Part shown: one piece after another, positions 16,813 through 24,467 of the stretch | How the letters are laid out: each line of letters starts with the position of its first letter | How positions within the stretch are numbered: position 1 is the stretch's first letter | Source: Intestinibacillus massiliensis | GTDB lineage: Bacteria > Bacillota > Clostridia > Oscillospirales > Butyricicoccaceae | Length of the DNA stretch: 64,000 nucleotides | Assembly (NCBI GenBank): GCA_029267335.1 | Contig: JAJUJC010000002.1 | Span: 234,798 to 298,797 of the forward strand | Direction of reading: 5' to 3' | The notes under the pieces: model-generated | Seen by the model: the letters and a program-made list of their open reading frames with translations, nothing else | Told to the model about the DNA's origin: nothing | Databases searched by the model: none | Translations under genes and position numbers: made by a program

Positions 16813-18930
16813 TTACTGTGCTTGCTGAGCCGCGCCGGTCGTGCCGTTCGTGCTGCCGGACTGTGGCGCGCGGTTGGGGCGCTGCGCACCGTCCGGACGT
16901 TGACCGCCGCCCATGCCGCCGCCGTGACCGCCCATGCCGCCGGTCAGCGTGACCGCCGTGCCGTCGTCGGAAATGCTCGTCAGTGTGTCAGAGAGCGTGA
17001 CCTTGGTCAGATCGGTCGCGCCCGATACGCTCGCGCCGGTGTAAAGACCGCCGACTGCGGTGCCGGTCGCGGTGCCGCCCGTCGTCACGGTGTAGGTGCC
17101 GCTCTTGGCAAGTGCCGGCGTGGAAATGACGACGTTCTGATAGGTGTTGGAGGGTGCGAACGCGGTGACCACCTTGCCCGCGGAATCCTTGACCGAGACG
17201 AGGGTATTCGCCGTCTGCGCGTCGGTGTAGCTCACGCTGAGCACCGCCTGCGTCGAGCCGTCCGTCGCGGTCTGCGCCATGCCGGACGAGCCTGCCGCGA
17301 TGAGCGTGCCGCCGGTCACCTCGCACACGCCGTCATAGTCGAGCGCACCGTTGGCGCCATTTGTCGGGCCGTTGACAAACGTTGTGCCGCCCGAAATATA
17401 CAGACTGCCGTTTGCGTCCAGTCCGTCGCCGTCCGCGTTCACGAGCAGCGTGCCGCCCGAGATGTGGATGGCGCTTGTGCTTTCCGTCGCGTCCTTTGTG
17501 AAGGAATCGGTGTTGCCGCCGTCCGTGCCGCCTGCGGCGTTCACGCCGTCATCCGACGCGGTCAGGTCGATCGAGCCGCCGGTCACGTTCACAATCGTGC
17601 CCTCCAGACCCTCATAGCACTTCGTGATGTGGACGGTGCCGTCCTGCATGGTCAGCGTGCTGCCCGCATGGAAGCCGTCGTCGCCGGTCTGGATGGTGAA
17701 TGTGCCGCCCGCGATGGTCGCGTCGGTGCCTGCGTGCACCGCGTCGTCCTGCGCGTCTACGGTGACCGTACCCGCGGTGAAAATCAGCGTGCCGCCCGAT
17801 TTGAACGCCTTGTAGCTGTCGGACTCGGTCTCGGTCGTGTCGGTGGACGTAGCCGATGCTGCAAGCTCGGTCACGGTCGCGCCGCCGGTCTCCTCGAGGG
17901 TGGACGCGGTCGCGGTGCGGTCCGTCGTCGTCTGCGGCGCGCCGTCCGGCGGGGTCATGCCGTTCGGAGGGGTGCCCATTCTACCGCCGCCGAAGCCGCC
18001 CATGTCGTTATTCTGGTGCGTGACCGAAGCCGCGCCGCTGCCTGTCGTTACGTTGTAGCTGCCGCCGGTCACGGTCAGTGCGGTCTCCGCCTGCACACCG
18101 TCGTGCCCCGCCTTGATGGTATAGGTGCCGCCGTCGAGCGCGACCCAGCCCTTGGTGTTGTCGGTGTCCTCGGTCGCCTTGATGCCGTCGCCGCCCGTGG
18201 ACAGCGAGAATGTGCCGCCGGAAATGGACACGCTGTCCTTGCCGCGCAGACCGTCATCCGCCGCCTTGATCGTGATCGTGCCGCTCGTGACGACGAGGGA
18301 ATCCTTGCACGCGATGCCGTCGGCATAGTTTGCGGTCACGGTCAGCGCGCCGGTGCCGGTGATGGACAGGTCGTCCTTGCTGAAGATCGCGGCATCCGGC
18401 TCGCTCTCGCCGCTTGCGAGGGTGTAGGTCGCACCGTCCGTTACGCTGTTTTTCGTGCCGTCCGCGAGAATGAGCACGGCTTTTTCCGCCTGCTTGACAT
18501 AGATGGGTGCGTTATCCGCGCTCGTGATGGACGCGCCGTTCAGCACGATGCGCACGAGGTCGGTCTGTGCCGCGTCGACAACGATCTGACCGTTCGTCAG
18601 TGTGCCGCTCACGACATAGGTGCCTGCGGACGTGATGGTGACCGTGCTGCCCGTCACGCTTGCGCCCGAACCGGTGACGCTGGCGGTGCTGCCGCCCAGC
18701 GTGATGGTCGCGGTCGCATTCGCCGCGCTCCACGTCGCGTCGCTGTCCGCATCGGCGTACACGCCGACCGGACCCGTGGGTAGGGTGAGCGCGTGCAGCG
18801 AGGTCGCGGAGGAGGAGGTCGAGGTCGTGGTGGTTTGCGCGGTAGCGCTCTGCGCGGAGCAGCCTGCGAGGAGCGCCGCGCCCACAAGGGTGGCGACGCT
18901 GCGTAAAATCAGCGAATTGCGAAGTTCCAT
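16813..18930 (-). CDS. Beta-helix carbohydrate-binding lipoprotein (Cthe_2159/DUF4353-like)
   Basis: This 705-residue exported lipoprotein has the signal RSVATLVGAALLAGC with lipobox cysteine at about residue 24, then a Ser/Thr-rich linker. The body is built of repeated short beta-strand units (TVTITSAGTYVVSGTL, GTLTVTANYADGIACKD-like, SVSISGGTFSLSTGGDGI, ALTVTGGSYNVTTGSGAA), as in right-handed beta-helix proteins of the Cthe_2159 type that bind acidic polysaccharide. A glycine/proline-rich insert (GGFGGGRMGTPPNGM) interrupts it, and the C-terminus is Gly/His/Gln-rich. The start codon lies 2 nt after the DUF4956 stop, so it is translated in one operon with DUF4956 and the VTC protein. The function in that operon is unknown. 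Confidence 0.82.
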   Translation of the reverse strand: MELRNSLILRSVATLVGAALLAGCSAQSATAQTTTTSTSSSATSLHALTLPTGPVGVYADADSDATWSAANATATITLGGSTASVTGSGASVTGSTVTITSAGTYVVSGTLTNGQIVVDAAQTDLVRIVLNGASITSADNAPIYVKQAEKAVLILADGTKNSVTDGATYTLASGESEPDAAIFSKDDLSITGTGALTVTANYADGIACKDSLVVTSGTITIKAADDGLRGKDSVSISGGTFSLSTGGDGIKATEDTDNTKGWVALDGGTYTIKAGHDGVQAETALTVTGGSYNVTTGSGAASVTHQNNDMGGFGGGRMGTPPNGMTPPDGAPQTTTDRTATASTLEETGGATVTELAASATSTDTTETESDSYKAFKSGGTLIFTAGTVTVDAQDDAVHAGTDATIAGGTFTIQTGDDGFHAGSTLTMQDGTVHITKCYEGLEGTIVNVTGGSIDLTASDDGVNAAGGTDGGNTDSFTKDATESTSAIHISGGTLLVNADGDGLDANGSLYISGGTTFVNGPTNGANGALDYDGVCEVTGGTLIAAGSSGMAQTATDGSTQAVLSVSYTDAQTANTLVSVKDSAGKVVTAFAPSNTYQNVVISTPALAKSGTYTVTTGGTATGTAVGGLYTGASVSGATDLTKVTLSDTLTSISDDGTAVTLTGGMGGHGGGMGGGQRPDGAQRPNRAPQSGSTNGTTGAAQQAQ

Positions 18931-18932
18931 GA

Positions 18933-19619
18933 TTATAATTCATCCTTTCCGGCCGAAATACGACCGCACACAAGATTCAGGTTTCCGTTGCGGCAGCGCA
19001 GCTCGTCGAGGAAATCCTTCGGCACGCTGTCGCCGCGCAGTTCAATGCGATAATGCAGCTCATACAGGCTGCCCATATTGGTCGTGCGCACCTGCTGAAG
19101 CGTGGCGCGCGTGGTGTATTTTGCAAAAAGATCGTCGAAAATGCCTTCATAGTCCAGATTTTCCGGAATGGTGATCTTCAGGGTGCGCGTGCGCTGTCCG
19201 GCTTCTCCAAAGCGGGTGCAGGACAGCAGCAGCATGACCGTGCCAATGAGCACGAGGAAGAGCACCGCATAGAGCAGGTAGCCCATGCCGGTCGCAAGAC
19301 CGAGCGCCATTGCAAAGAAGATGCTGCCGATCTCGCGCGCCGTACCGGGCACGGAGCGAAAACGCACCAGACCGAACGCGCCCATGACCGCAACGCCCGT
19401 ACCAAGGTTGCCGTTGACCAGCATGATGACGATTTGCACCATTGCGGGCAGCAGGGCGAGCGTGACCGCGAAGCTCTTGGAGTAGGTGTTGCGGAACATG
19501 TAGATGCCGGTCACGCACAGTCCGAGGACGAGCGAGACGAGCGTGGAAAGAATCAGGCTCGACAGCGTGACCGAAGTGGTCGTTGCAGTCGAAGCGGCTG
19601 TCAAAACAGATTCAAGCAC
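18933..19619 (-). CDS. DUF4956 membrane protein
   Basis: This 228-residue protein has four N-terminal membrane helices (LILSTLVSLVLGLCVTGIY, FAVTLALLPAMVQIVIMLV, IFFAMALGLATGMGYLLY, VLFLVLIGTVMLLLS) and a soluble C-terminal domain. The motif GNLGTGVAVMGAFGLVRFRSVPG is the DUF4956 signature. The GTG at 19619 is chosen because GGGAGG stands 8 nt before it; it overlaps the end of the VTC gene. DUF4956 proteins are regularly encoded next to VTC-domain polymerases, and a role as a membrane partner or exporter of the product is inferred from that association only. Confidence 0.85.
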   Translation of the reverse strand: MLESVLTAASTATTTSVTLSSLILSTLVSLVLGLCVTGIYMFRNTYSKSFAVTLALLPAMVQIVIMLVNGNLGTGVAVMGAFGLVRFRSVPGTAREIGSIFFAMALGLATGMGYLLYAVLFLVLIGTVMLLLSCTRFGEAGQRTRTLKITIPENLDYEGIFDDLFAKYTTRATLQQVRTTNMGSLYELHYRIELRGDSVPKDFLDELRCRNGNLNLVCGRISAGKDEL

Positions 19620-20340
19620 AGATGACACCTCCCTTGGGCTGCTGTGCGGCGAAGATCTGGTCGCGGTAGCATACGCCGTATTTGGAGAAGGACGCTGGGC
19701 GCACGGCGCAGTCCGACAGGATGCGGCTGAGCCATACCGGCATCGCCTCACCGATCTTCAGCTCCATGAGCACCTGACCGGGGGCGAGCAGCGCGTCGCC
19801 GCGGTCGCCGCAGCGCAGGTCGAGCGCATCCTCGCGGGCGCGGATGTTGCGGTCGAAGGTGATGCGCAGCTCGGGGTCGTCCGCGCCGAAGAGCGCGACG
19901 CGGTCGTAGCCGATGAAGGCGCGCGCTTCGACCGGATTGTGTGCGAGGAACCAGTCAATCTCGCGCAAAATCTGCGCATTTTCGCCCGCGGGACGCACAC
20001 CGGAGGCAAGGTAGCGTGCGCTTTCGAGCAGCGTCATGGGCACGCGGCGCTTGTAGACCACGCCGTCGAACTTCTTTTTCAGCTCGAGAAAGACCGTGCT
20101 CGTGTCGTTCGGCACGCCGTAGCTGCGCAGCCGCAGCTTTTCTTTGTAGATCGGCTTGTCAAGCGAAGCGCGGATCAGGGAAAAATCCGGTGTATCATAA
20201 TAGAGGTTGCAGATCGTGTGCTGTCCGTAGCGGTCCTCGAGCATCCTGCCCGTAAGGGCGCGGCGCACCGCCGCAGCTTGGTCGGGCTCGAGCAGGTATT
20301 TTTTCTCATATCGCTGAAAAACGGTTTGCATCGTTTTCAT
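19612..20340 (-). CDS. VTC-domain (polyphosphate polymerase-like) protein
   Basis: This 242-residue protein contains a VTC/CYTH-type tunnel domain. Visible features are RYEKKYLLEP at the N-terminus, the ICNLYYDTPDFSLIRASL strand, KLRLRSYG, VFLELKKKFDGVVYKRR and MELKIGEAMPVWLS, giving the alternating basic residues that line the triphosphate tunnel. In yeast the Vtc4 domain makes polyphosphate from ATP; for bacterial members this activity is presumed. GGAGG abuts ATG 20349 but stands 9 nt before ATG 20340, which is chosen. It is the first gene of a three-gene operon and diverges from a two-component system. Confidence 0.82.
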   Translation of the reverse strand: MKTMQTVFQRYEKKYLLEPDQAAAVRRALTGRMLEDRYGQHTICNLYYDTPDFSLIRASLDKPIYKEKLRLRSYGVPNDTSTVFLELKKKFDGVVYKRRVPMTLLESARYLASGVRPAGENAQILREIDWFLAHNPVEARAFIGYDRVALFGADDPELRITFDRNIRAREDALDLRCGDRGDALLAPGQVLMELKIGEAMPVWLSRILSDCAVRPASFSKYGVCYRDQIFAAQQPKGGVICA

Positions 20341-20376
20341 GGTGTTCATCCTCCTGTGTTTGTTTTCGTTGTGCCT

Positions 20377-20382
20377 ATCATA
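20377..20382 (-). promoter_or_regulatory. -10 hexamer of the VTC operon promoter
   Basis: TATGAT on the complementary strand (20382-20377) has no standard -35. Instead two TTTCAG boxes with 11-bp period end exactly 10 bp upstream, the geometry of activator-dependent PhoB/OmpR-type promoters. Confidence 0.6.
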
Positions 20383-20389
20383 CCGGATG

Positions 20390-20435
20390 AAGCTGAAACC
20401 AGTCTGAAAAATTGCTTTCAGGGTAATTTCAGCTT
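20390..20435. promoter_or_regulatory. Double-dyad operator (CTGAAA boxes, 11-bp period)
   Basis: CTGAAA occurs at 20393-20398 and 20404-20409, and TTTCAG at 20416-20421 and 20427-20432. Each pair has an 11-bp period and the pairs face each other, so the outer arms AAGCTGAAA/TTTCAGCTT are perfect 9-bp inverted copies. This suits an OmpR-family dimer binding tandem half-sites. It serves the divergent VTC operon and the two-component genes. Confidence 0.7.
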
Positions 20436-20462
20436 GCAGCGTTAGGATAAACACAGTAAAAT
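20434..20462 (+). promoter_or_regulatory. sigma-A promoter of the OmpR-type two-component operon
   Basis: TTGCAG (20434-20439) and TAAAAT (20457-20462) are 17 bp apart. The -35 overlaps the right edge of the operator. Confidence 0.75.
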
Positions 20463-20484
20463 AAAGAACAAAGGGGATTGTGTG

Positions 20485-21159
20485 ATGCGGATTTTAATTG
20501 TAGAGGATGAGACACGGCTCGCCGATGCGCTGTCGCAGATCTTGGGCGAAGCCAAGTACCAGACCGATGTGGTCTATGACGGACAGGACGGACTGGACTA
20601 TGCCGCCACCGGACAGTATGACGCGGTCGTGCTCGATGTGATGCTGCCGCGCATGGACGGTTTTGCGGTCGTACGCGCGCTGCGTGCGCAGGGCGTGGCG
20701 ACACCCGTCATTTTGCTGACCGCGCGCGGCGAGTTGACCGACAAAATCCACGGACTGGACTGCGGTGCGGACGACTATATGACCAAGCCTTTCGCGCCCG
20801 AGGAGCTGCTCGCGCGGCTGCGCGCAATGCTGCGGCGGCAGGGCGATGTCGTGCTCGACACGCTGCACTTTGCCGATTTGACGCTCGAACTGTCTACAAA
20901 CACGCTGACCTGCGGCGCAAAATCGGTGCGGTTGGGCTACAAGGAGTTTGAGGTGCTGCGCATCCTGATGGCAAACGCCAAGCAGATCGTGCCCAAGGAA
21001 ACACTCATCGTCAAGGTATGGGGCGCGGAATCGGGCGCAGAGGACAACAATGTGGAGGCATACATCTCATTTTTGCGCAAAAAGTTCTTCTTTTTAGGCT
21101 CGCATGTCACGATCGGCACCGTGCGCAAGGTCGGCTATCTGCTGGAGGACGAGGGATGA
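20485..21159 (+). CDS. OmpR/PhoB-family response regulator
   Basis: This 224-residue regulator has a receiver domain (ILIVEDETRLADAL, phosphoacceptor D at about residue 51 in VVLDVMLPRMDGF, T in LLTARGE, K in DYMTKPFAPEELLARL) and a winged-helix DNA-binding domain (TCGAKSVRLGYKEFEVLRIL, VEAYISFLRKKF). The ATG at 20485 is 8 nt after AAGGGG. It overlaps its kinase gene by 4 bp. By position it should control the divergent VTC-DUF4956-lipoprotein operon and itself through the CTGAAA boxes. Confidence 0.92.
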   Translation: MRILIVEDETRLADALSQILGEAKYQTDVVYDGQDGLDYAATGQYDAVVLDVMLPRMDGFAVVRALRAQGVATPVILLTARGELTDKIHGLDCGADDYMTKPFAPEELLARLRAMLRRQGDVVLDTLHFADLTLELSTNTLTCGAKSVRLGYKEFEVLRILMANAKQIVPKETLIVKVWGAESGAEDNNVEAYISFLRKKFFFLGSHVTIGTVRKVGYLLEDEG

Positions 21160-22409
21160 TGCTTACAAAGCTGCGGCGCAAGTTTGTGCTCATCAACATG
21201 TCGCTCGTCACGCTCGTGCTGCTCATCGTGTTCGGCGTACAGTTCTGGTCGACCGCGCAGCGACTGGAAAATGACAGCTATAATGCGCTGTCGCGCGTGC
21301 TCGACCGCGGCGTGAACGACAAGCCGGCCCGCGTTCCCATTGGCGGGGGCGCGCCGGACGACCACGGAGATTTCATGCCGTGGACGCAGGCGATGTTTGT
21401 TGTGCAGCTCGACGCAAGCGGCGCGGTGGTATCGGTCATGGCGGACAATGTCGAGGTTGCGGAGGACACGGTCGCGGCGGCGGTGGCACAGGTGAAAAGC
21501 GCGGGCAAGGCACGCGGCACGCTCACGGGCGAGGGTCTGCGCTATGCGGTGCGGCACACCGATACGGGCGACAAGATTGCCTTCGTCGACCTGACGAGCG
21601 AACGCCGCACGCTTGCCAGTCAGGCGCTGACCGCACTGCTCGTCGGTCTGGGCGGGCTGCTCGCGTTCTTCGGCGTCAGCCTGTTCCTTGCGGCGTGGGC
21701 GCTGCGTCCGGTCGAGCGTGCGTGGCGGCAGCAGCAGCAGTTCATCGCGGACGCAAGCCATGAGCTCAAGACCCCGCTGACCGTCATCCTCGCGAATACG
21801 GGCATTTTGCTGTCCCACCCGGAGGATACGATCGCGGCGCAGCGCAAATGGCTCGACCACACGCACGACGAGGCGGAGCGCATGAAAAAAATGGTCGAGG
21901 ACATGCTGTTTCTTGCGCGCTCAGACGCTGCGCCGCAGGGCAGCGTGCGCGCGCCGTTTGATTTGAGCGATGCGGTATGGGGCTGCCTGCTGCCGTTCGA
22001 GCCGGTCGCGTTCGAGCGCGGCGTGGAGCTTATCAGTGATGTCGCCCCCGCGCTCACCGTGACGGGTGACGAGGGACAGCTGCGCCAGCTCATGGTCATC
22101 CTGCTGGACAACGCGTGCAAGTACGCGGGAAAGGGCGGTTCGGTGCATTTTTTGCTCGAGCGCACGCCCGAAAAGGCGGTCATTTCCGTGCACAACACGG
22201 GCGCACCCATTCCGCCGGACGACCTGCCGCACCTGTTCGAGCGGTTTTACCGTGCGGATAAGTCGCGCGCGAGAGAGAACAACGTGGGCGGTTACGGACT
22301 GGGTCTGTCGATCGCGGAGCGCATCGTCACGGGTCACAAAGGAAAAATTGCAGTGGAGAGCAGCGCGGAGCGCGGCACGACCTTTACGGTCACGCTGCCA
22401 ATCAAATAA
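21156..22409 (+). CDS. Sensor histidine kinase (OmpR-type partner)
   Basis: This 417-residue membrane kinase has helices at about residues 12-32 and 160-182 around an extracytoplasmic domain of about 125 residues. The HisKA box is FIADASHELKTPLTVILAN and the ATPase domain has LMVILLDNACKYAGKGG, FERFYRADKSRARENN and GGYGLGLSIAERIV. GGAGG in the end of the regulator gene stands 7 nt before ATG 21156; ATG 21159 is an alternative. The signal it senses is not apparent. Confidence 0.92.
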   Translation: MMLTKLRRKFVLINMSLVTLVLLIVFGVQFWSTAQRLENDSYNALSRVLDRGVNDKPARVPIGGGAPDDHGDFMPWTQAMFVVQLDASGAVVSVMADNVEVAEDTVAAAVAQVKSAGKARGTLTGEGLRYAVRHTDTGDKIAFVDLTSERRTLASQALTALLVGLGGLLAFFGVSLFLAAWALRPVERAWRQQQQFIADASHELKTPLTVILANTGILLSHPEDTIAAQRKWLDHTHDEAERMKKMVEDMLFLARSDAAPQGSVRAPFDLSDAVWGCLLPFEPVAFERGVELISDVAPALTVTGDEGQLRQLMVILLDNACKYAGKGGSVHFLLERTPEKAVISVHNTGAPIPPDDLPHLFERFYRADKSRARENNVGGYGLGLSIAERIVTGHKGKIAVESSAERGTTFTVTLPIK

Positions 22410-22457
22410 ATCGTGCGCCGCAAACGGTAAAAAAAGAATACTGCAGGCAAGAAAAAG

Positions 22458-22484
22458 GCTGTCGATCACGTCGACAGCTTTTTT
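22458..22484 (+). terminator. Intrinsic terminator after the two-component operon
   Basis: GCTGTCGA (22458-22465) pairs with TCGACAGC (22471-22478) over a 5-nt loop, followed by T6. Confidence 0.92.
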
Positions 22485-22488
22485 GCAC

Positions 22489-22526
22489 TTTACGAACTCT
22501 TTACATTGTGTGATTTCGGACTTTAC
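22489..22526 (+). promoter_or_regulatory. PhoP-box array upstream of pstS
   Basis: Four half-sites start at 22489 (TTTACG), 22500 (TTTACA), 22511 (TGATTT, weak) and 22522 (TTTACA), each exactly 11 bp from the next. This is the spacing and near-consensus of Gram-positive PhoP boxes (TTAACA-like repeats). The array ends 10 bp before the -10. Confidence 0.7.
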
Positions 22527-22536
22527 AAACCGATAG

Positions 22537-22542
22537 TATACT
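22537..22542 (+). promoter_or_regulatory. -10 element of the pst-pho operon
   Basis: TATACT stands 10 bp downstream of the last PhoP-like half-site and about 47 bp before the pstS start. No good -35 exists at 17 bp (TTTCGG), as expected for a PhoP-activated promoter. Confidence 0.7.
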
Positions 22543-22588
22543 GAAAACTGTAAACAATAGAGATGAGAACCACGATGAAGGAGTGTTT

Positions 22589-23503
22589 ATGATGATGAAA
22601 AAGGCTTTCGCGGCGCTGCTCGCCGGTGCGATGCTGCTGGGTGCGCTCGCAGGCTGCGGCGCGGACAACACGGCAGACGCACAGGACACAAACGCAGCAA
22701 ACGGCGCGGCACAGGGTGGCAAGGCAATGAGCGGCACGATCACGGTTGTCTCGCGTGAGGACGGCTCGGGCACACGCGGCGCATTCGTTGAGCTGACCGG
22801 CGTCGAGGAAAAGGGCGCAGACGGCAAGAAGGTGGACAATACGACCGAGGAAGCGGTCGTTGCGAACAAGACCGACGTGGTGCTGACGAACGTCGCGGGC
22901 GATCCCTACGCCATCGGCTATGTGTCGCTCGGCTCGCTCGGTGATACGGTCAAGGCGCTCGCGATCGACGGCGCGGACGCGACCGCGGAGAACGTGAAAA
23001 ACGGCAGCTACACGCTCGCCCGCCCGTTCAACATTGCGACCAAGGGCCATCCGACCGGCGTTGCAAAGGACTTTATAAACTTTATCTTGTCCAAGGAGGG
23101 ACAGGAGATCGTGTCTCACGGCTATATCGCGGTGAACGACGCGGCGCAGCCCTTCCAGACCGACGGCGCGTCCGGCGCGATCACGGTCGGCGGCTCGTCC
23201 TCGGTTTCACCCATCATGGAAAAGCTCATTGAGGGTTATAAGAGCGCGAACCCGGCCGCATCCATTGACCTGCAAACCTCGGATTCCACCGCGGGCATGA
23301 CCGGCGCAATGGACGGCACGTTCGCCATCGGCATGGCATCGCGCGACCTCAAGCAGTCCGAAGGAGAGCTGACCGCGACCCCGATCGCGCTCGACGGCAT
23401 CGCGGTTATCGTGAACAAGGAAAACACAATGACCGGACTGACCAAGGAGCAGGTCAAGAGCATCTACACCGGCGAAGTGACCGACTGGAGCGAGCTCGCC
23501 TAA
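22589..23503 (+). CDS. pstS: Phosphate-binding lipoprotein PstS, apparently circularly permuted
   Basis: The ATG at 22589 follows AAGGAG at 5-nt spacing. The 304-residue lipoprotein has the lipobox LGALAGC (cysteine 23) and a short Ala/Asn/Asp linker. It captures phosphate for the PstCAB importer. The order of the family blocks is swapped: VVSREDGSGTR (residues 53-63), YAIGYVSLGSL (107-117) and DFINFILSKEGQEIV (161-175), normally the second half of PstS, come first. GGSSSVSPIMEKL (201-213), GMASRDL (about 246) and DGIAVIV...IYTGEVTDWSELA (to 304), normally the first half, come last. It ends just where the usual protein would continue into VVSREDGSGTR. No frameshift is needed, so this is a real protein design. 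Confidence 0.9.
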   Translation: MMMKKAFAALLAGAMLLGALAGCGADNTADAQDTNAANGAAQGGKAMSGTITVVSREDGSGTRGAFVELTGVEEKGADGKKVDNTTEEAVVANKTDVVLTNVAGDPYAIGYVSLGSLGDTVKALAIDGADATAENVKNGSYTLARPFNIATKGHPTGVAKDFINFILSKEGQEIVSHGYIAVNDAAQPFQTDGASGAITVGGSSSVSPIMEKLIEGYKSANPAASIDLQTSDSTAGMTGAMDGTFAIGMASRDLKQSEGELTATPIALDGIAVIVNKENTMTGLTKEQVKSIYTGEVTDWSELA

Positions 23504-23585
23504 GAACGGAGACCGGAGGGGACGCGTAAAGCGTCCCCTGTCGGGGTATCCGGCACGACACAACCTGTACTGGAGTGAAAGAAAT

Positions 23586-24467
23586 TTGAAAAAACTCACG
23601 GAAAAGGCGATGCACGGGGTGTTTTTGGCGTGTGCACTCACCTCAATCCTCGCGGTCGCGCTCATCTGCATCTTCCTGTTCACGAGCGGCATCCCCGCGA
23701 TGCGCGAGATCGGACTGTTTCAGTTCCTGCTCGGCACCAAGTGGAAGCCGGGCAACGTGCCGGCACTGTACGGCATCCTGCCGATGATCGTCGGCAGCCT
23801 ATACATCACAGCGGGTGCGATCGTCGTCGGCGTACCAATCGGTCTGCTGACCGCTATTTTCATGGCATTTTATTGCCCGCGCCGTGCGTATCGCATTTTA
23901 AAGCCGTGCACCGAGCTGCTCGCAGGCATCCCCTCCGTCGTATACGGCTTTTTCGGCATGGTCGTCATCGTGCCGTTCGTCCGGTGGATTGGCTCGCGCG
24001 AGGTGACCGGTCTCGGCGGAAACGGCAACAGCATCCTGACCGCGTCGCTGCTGCTCGGACTGATGATCCTGCCCACCATCATCGGCGTGGCGGAGGCCGC
24101 GCTGCGCGCCGTGCCCACGCCCTATTATGAGGGCGCGGTCGCGCTCGGCGCGACGCATGAGCACGCGGTGTTCTCGGTGGTGCTGCCTGCCGCAAAGTCG
24201 GGCGTGCTCGCGTCCGTCGTGCTCGGTGTTGGCCGCGCCATCGGTGAGACCATGGCGGTCATCATGGTCGCGGGCAATCAGGCGCGCATCACCGGCAATC
24301 TGTTCAAGGGCATCCGCACGATGACCGCGAACATCGTCACGGAAATGGGCTACGCCACCGACCTGCACCGCGAGGCGCTCATCGCGACCGGCGTCGTGCT
24401 GTTTGCGTTCATTCTTCTCATCAATCTGAGCTTTTCCGTCCTCAAACGAAAGGGGGAGCGTAAATGA
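23586..24467 (+). CDS. pstC: Phosphate ABC transporter permease PstC
   Basis: This 293-residue membrane protein has about six helices and the BPD_transp_1 loop VALGATHEHAVFSVVLPAAKSGVLA. Other PstC features are LLAGIPSVVYGFFGMVVIVP and GVGRAIGETMAVIMVAGN. The start is a TTG at 23586, 8 nt after GGAGTG; no ATG is suitably placed. It overlaps pstA by 4 bp (ATGA). Together with PstA it forms the phosphate channel. Confidence 0.93.
   Translation: MKKLTEKAMHGVFLACALTSILAVALICIFLFTSGIPAMREIGLFQFLLGTKWKPGNVPALYGILPMIVGSLYITAGAIVVGVPIGLLTAIFMAFYCPRRAYRILKPCTELLAGIPSVVYGFFGMVVIVPFVRWIGSREVTGLGGNGNSILTASLLLGLMILPTIIGVAEAALRAVPTPYYEGAVALGATHEHAVFSVVLPAAKSGVLASVVLGVGRAIGETMAVIMVAGNQARITGNLFKGIRTMTANIVTEMGYATDLHREALIATGVVLFAFILLINLSFSVLKRKGERK

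Noticed and set aside
23586..23600. Possibility that pstC is broken because it lacks an ATG
   Set aside because: A TTG with a well-spaced GGAG gives the normal PstC start and all membrane segments are intact.
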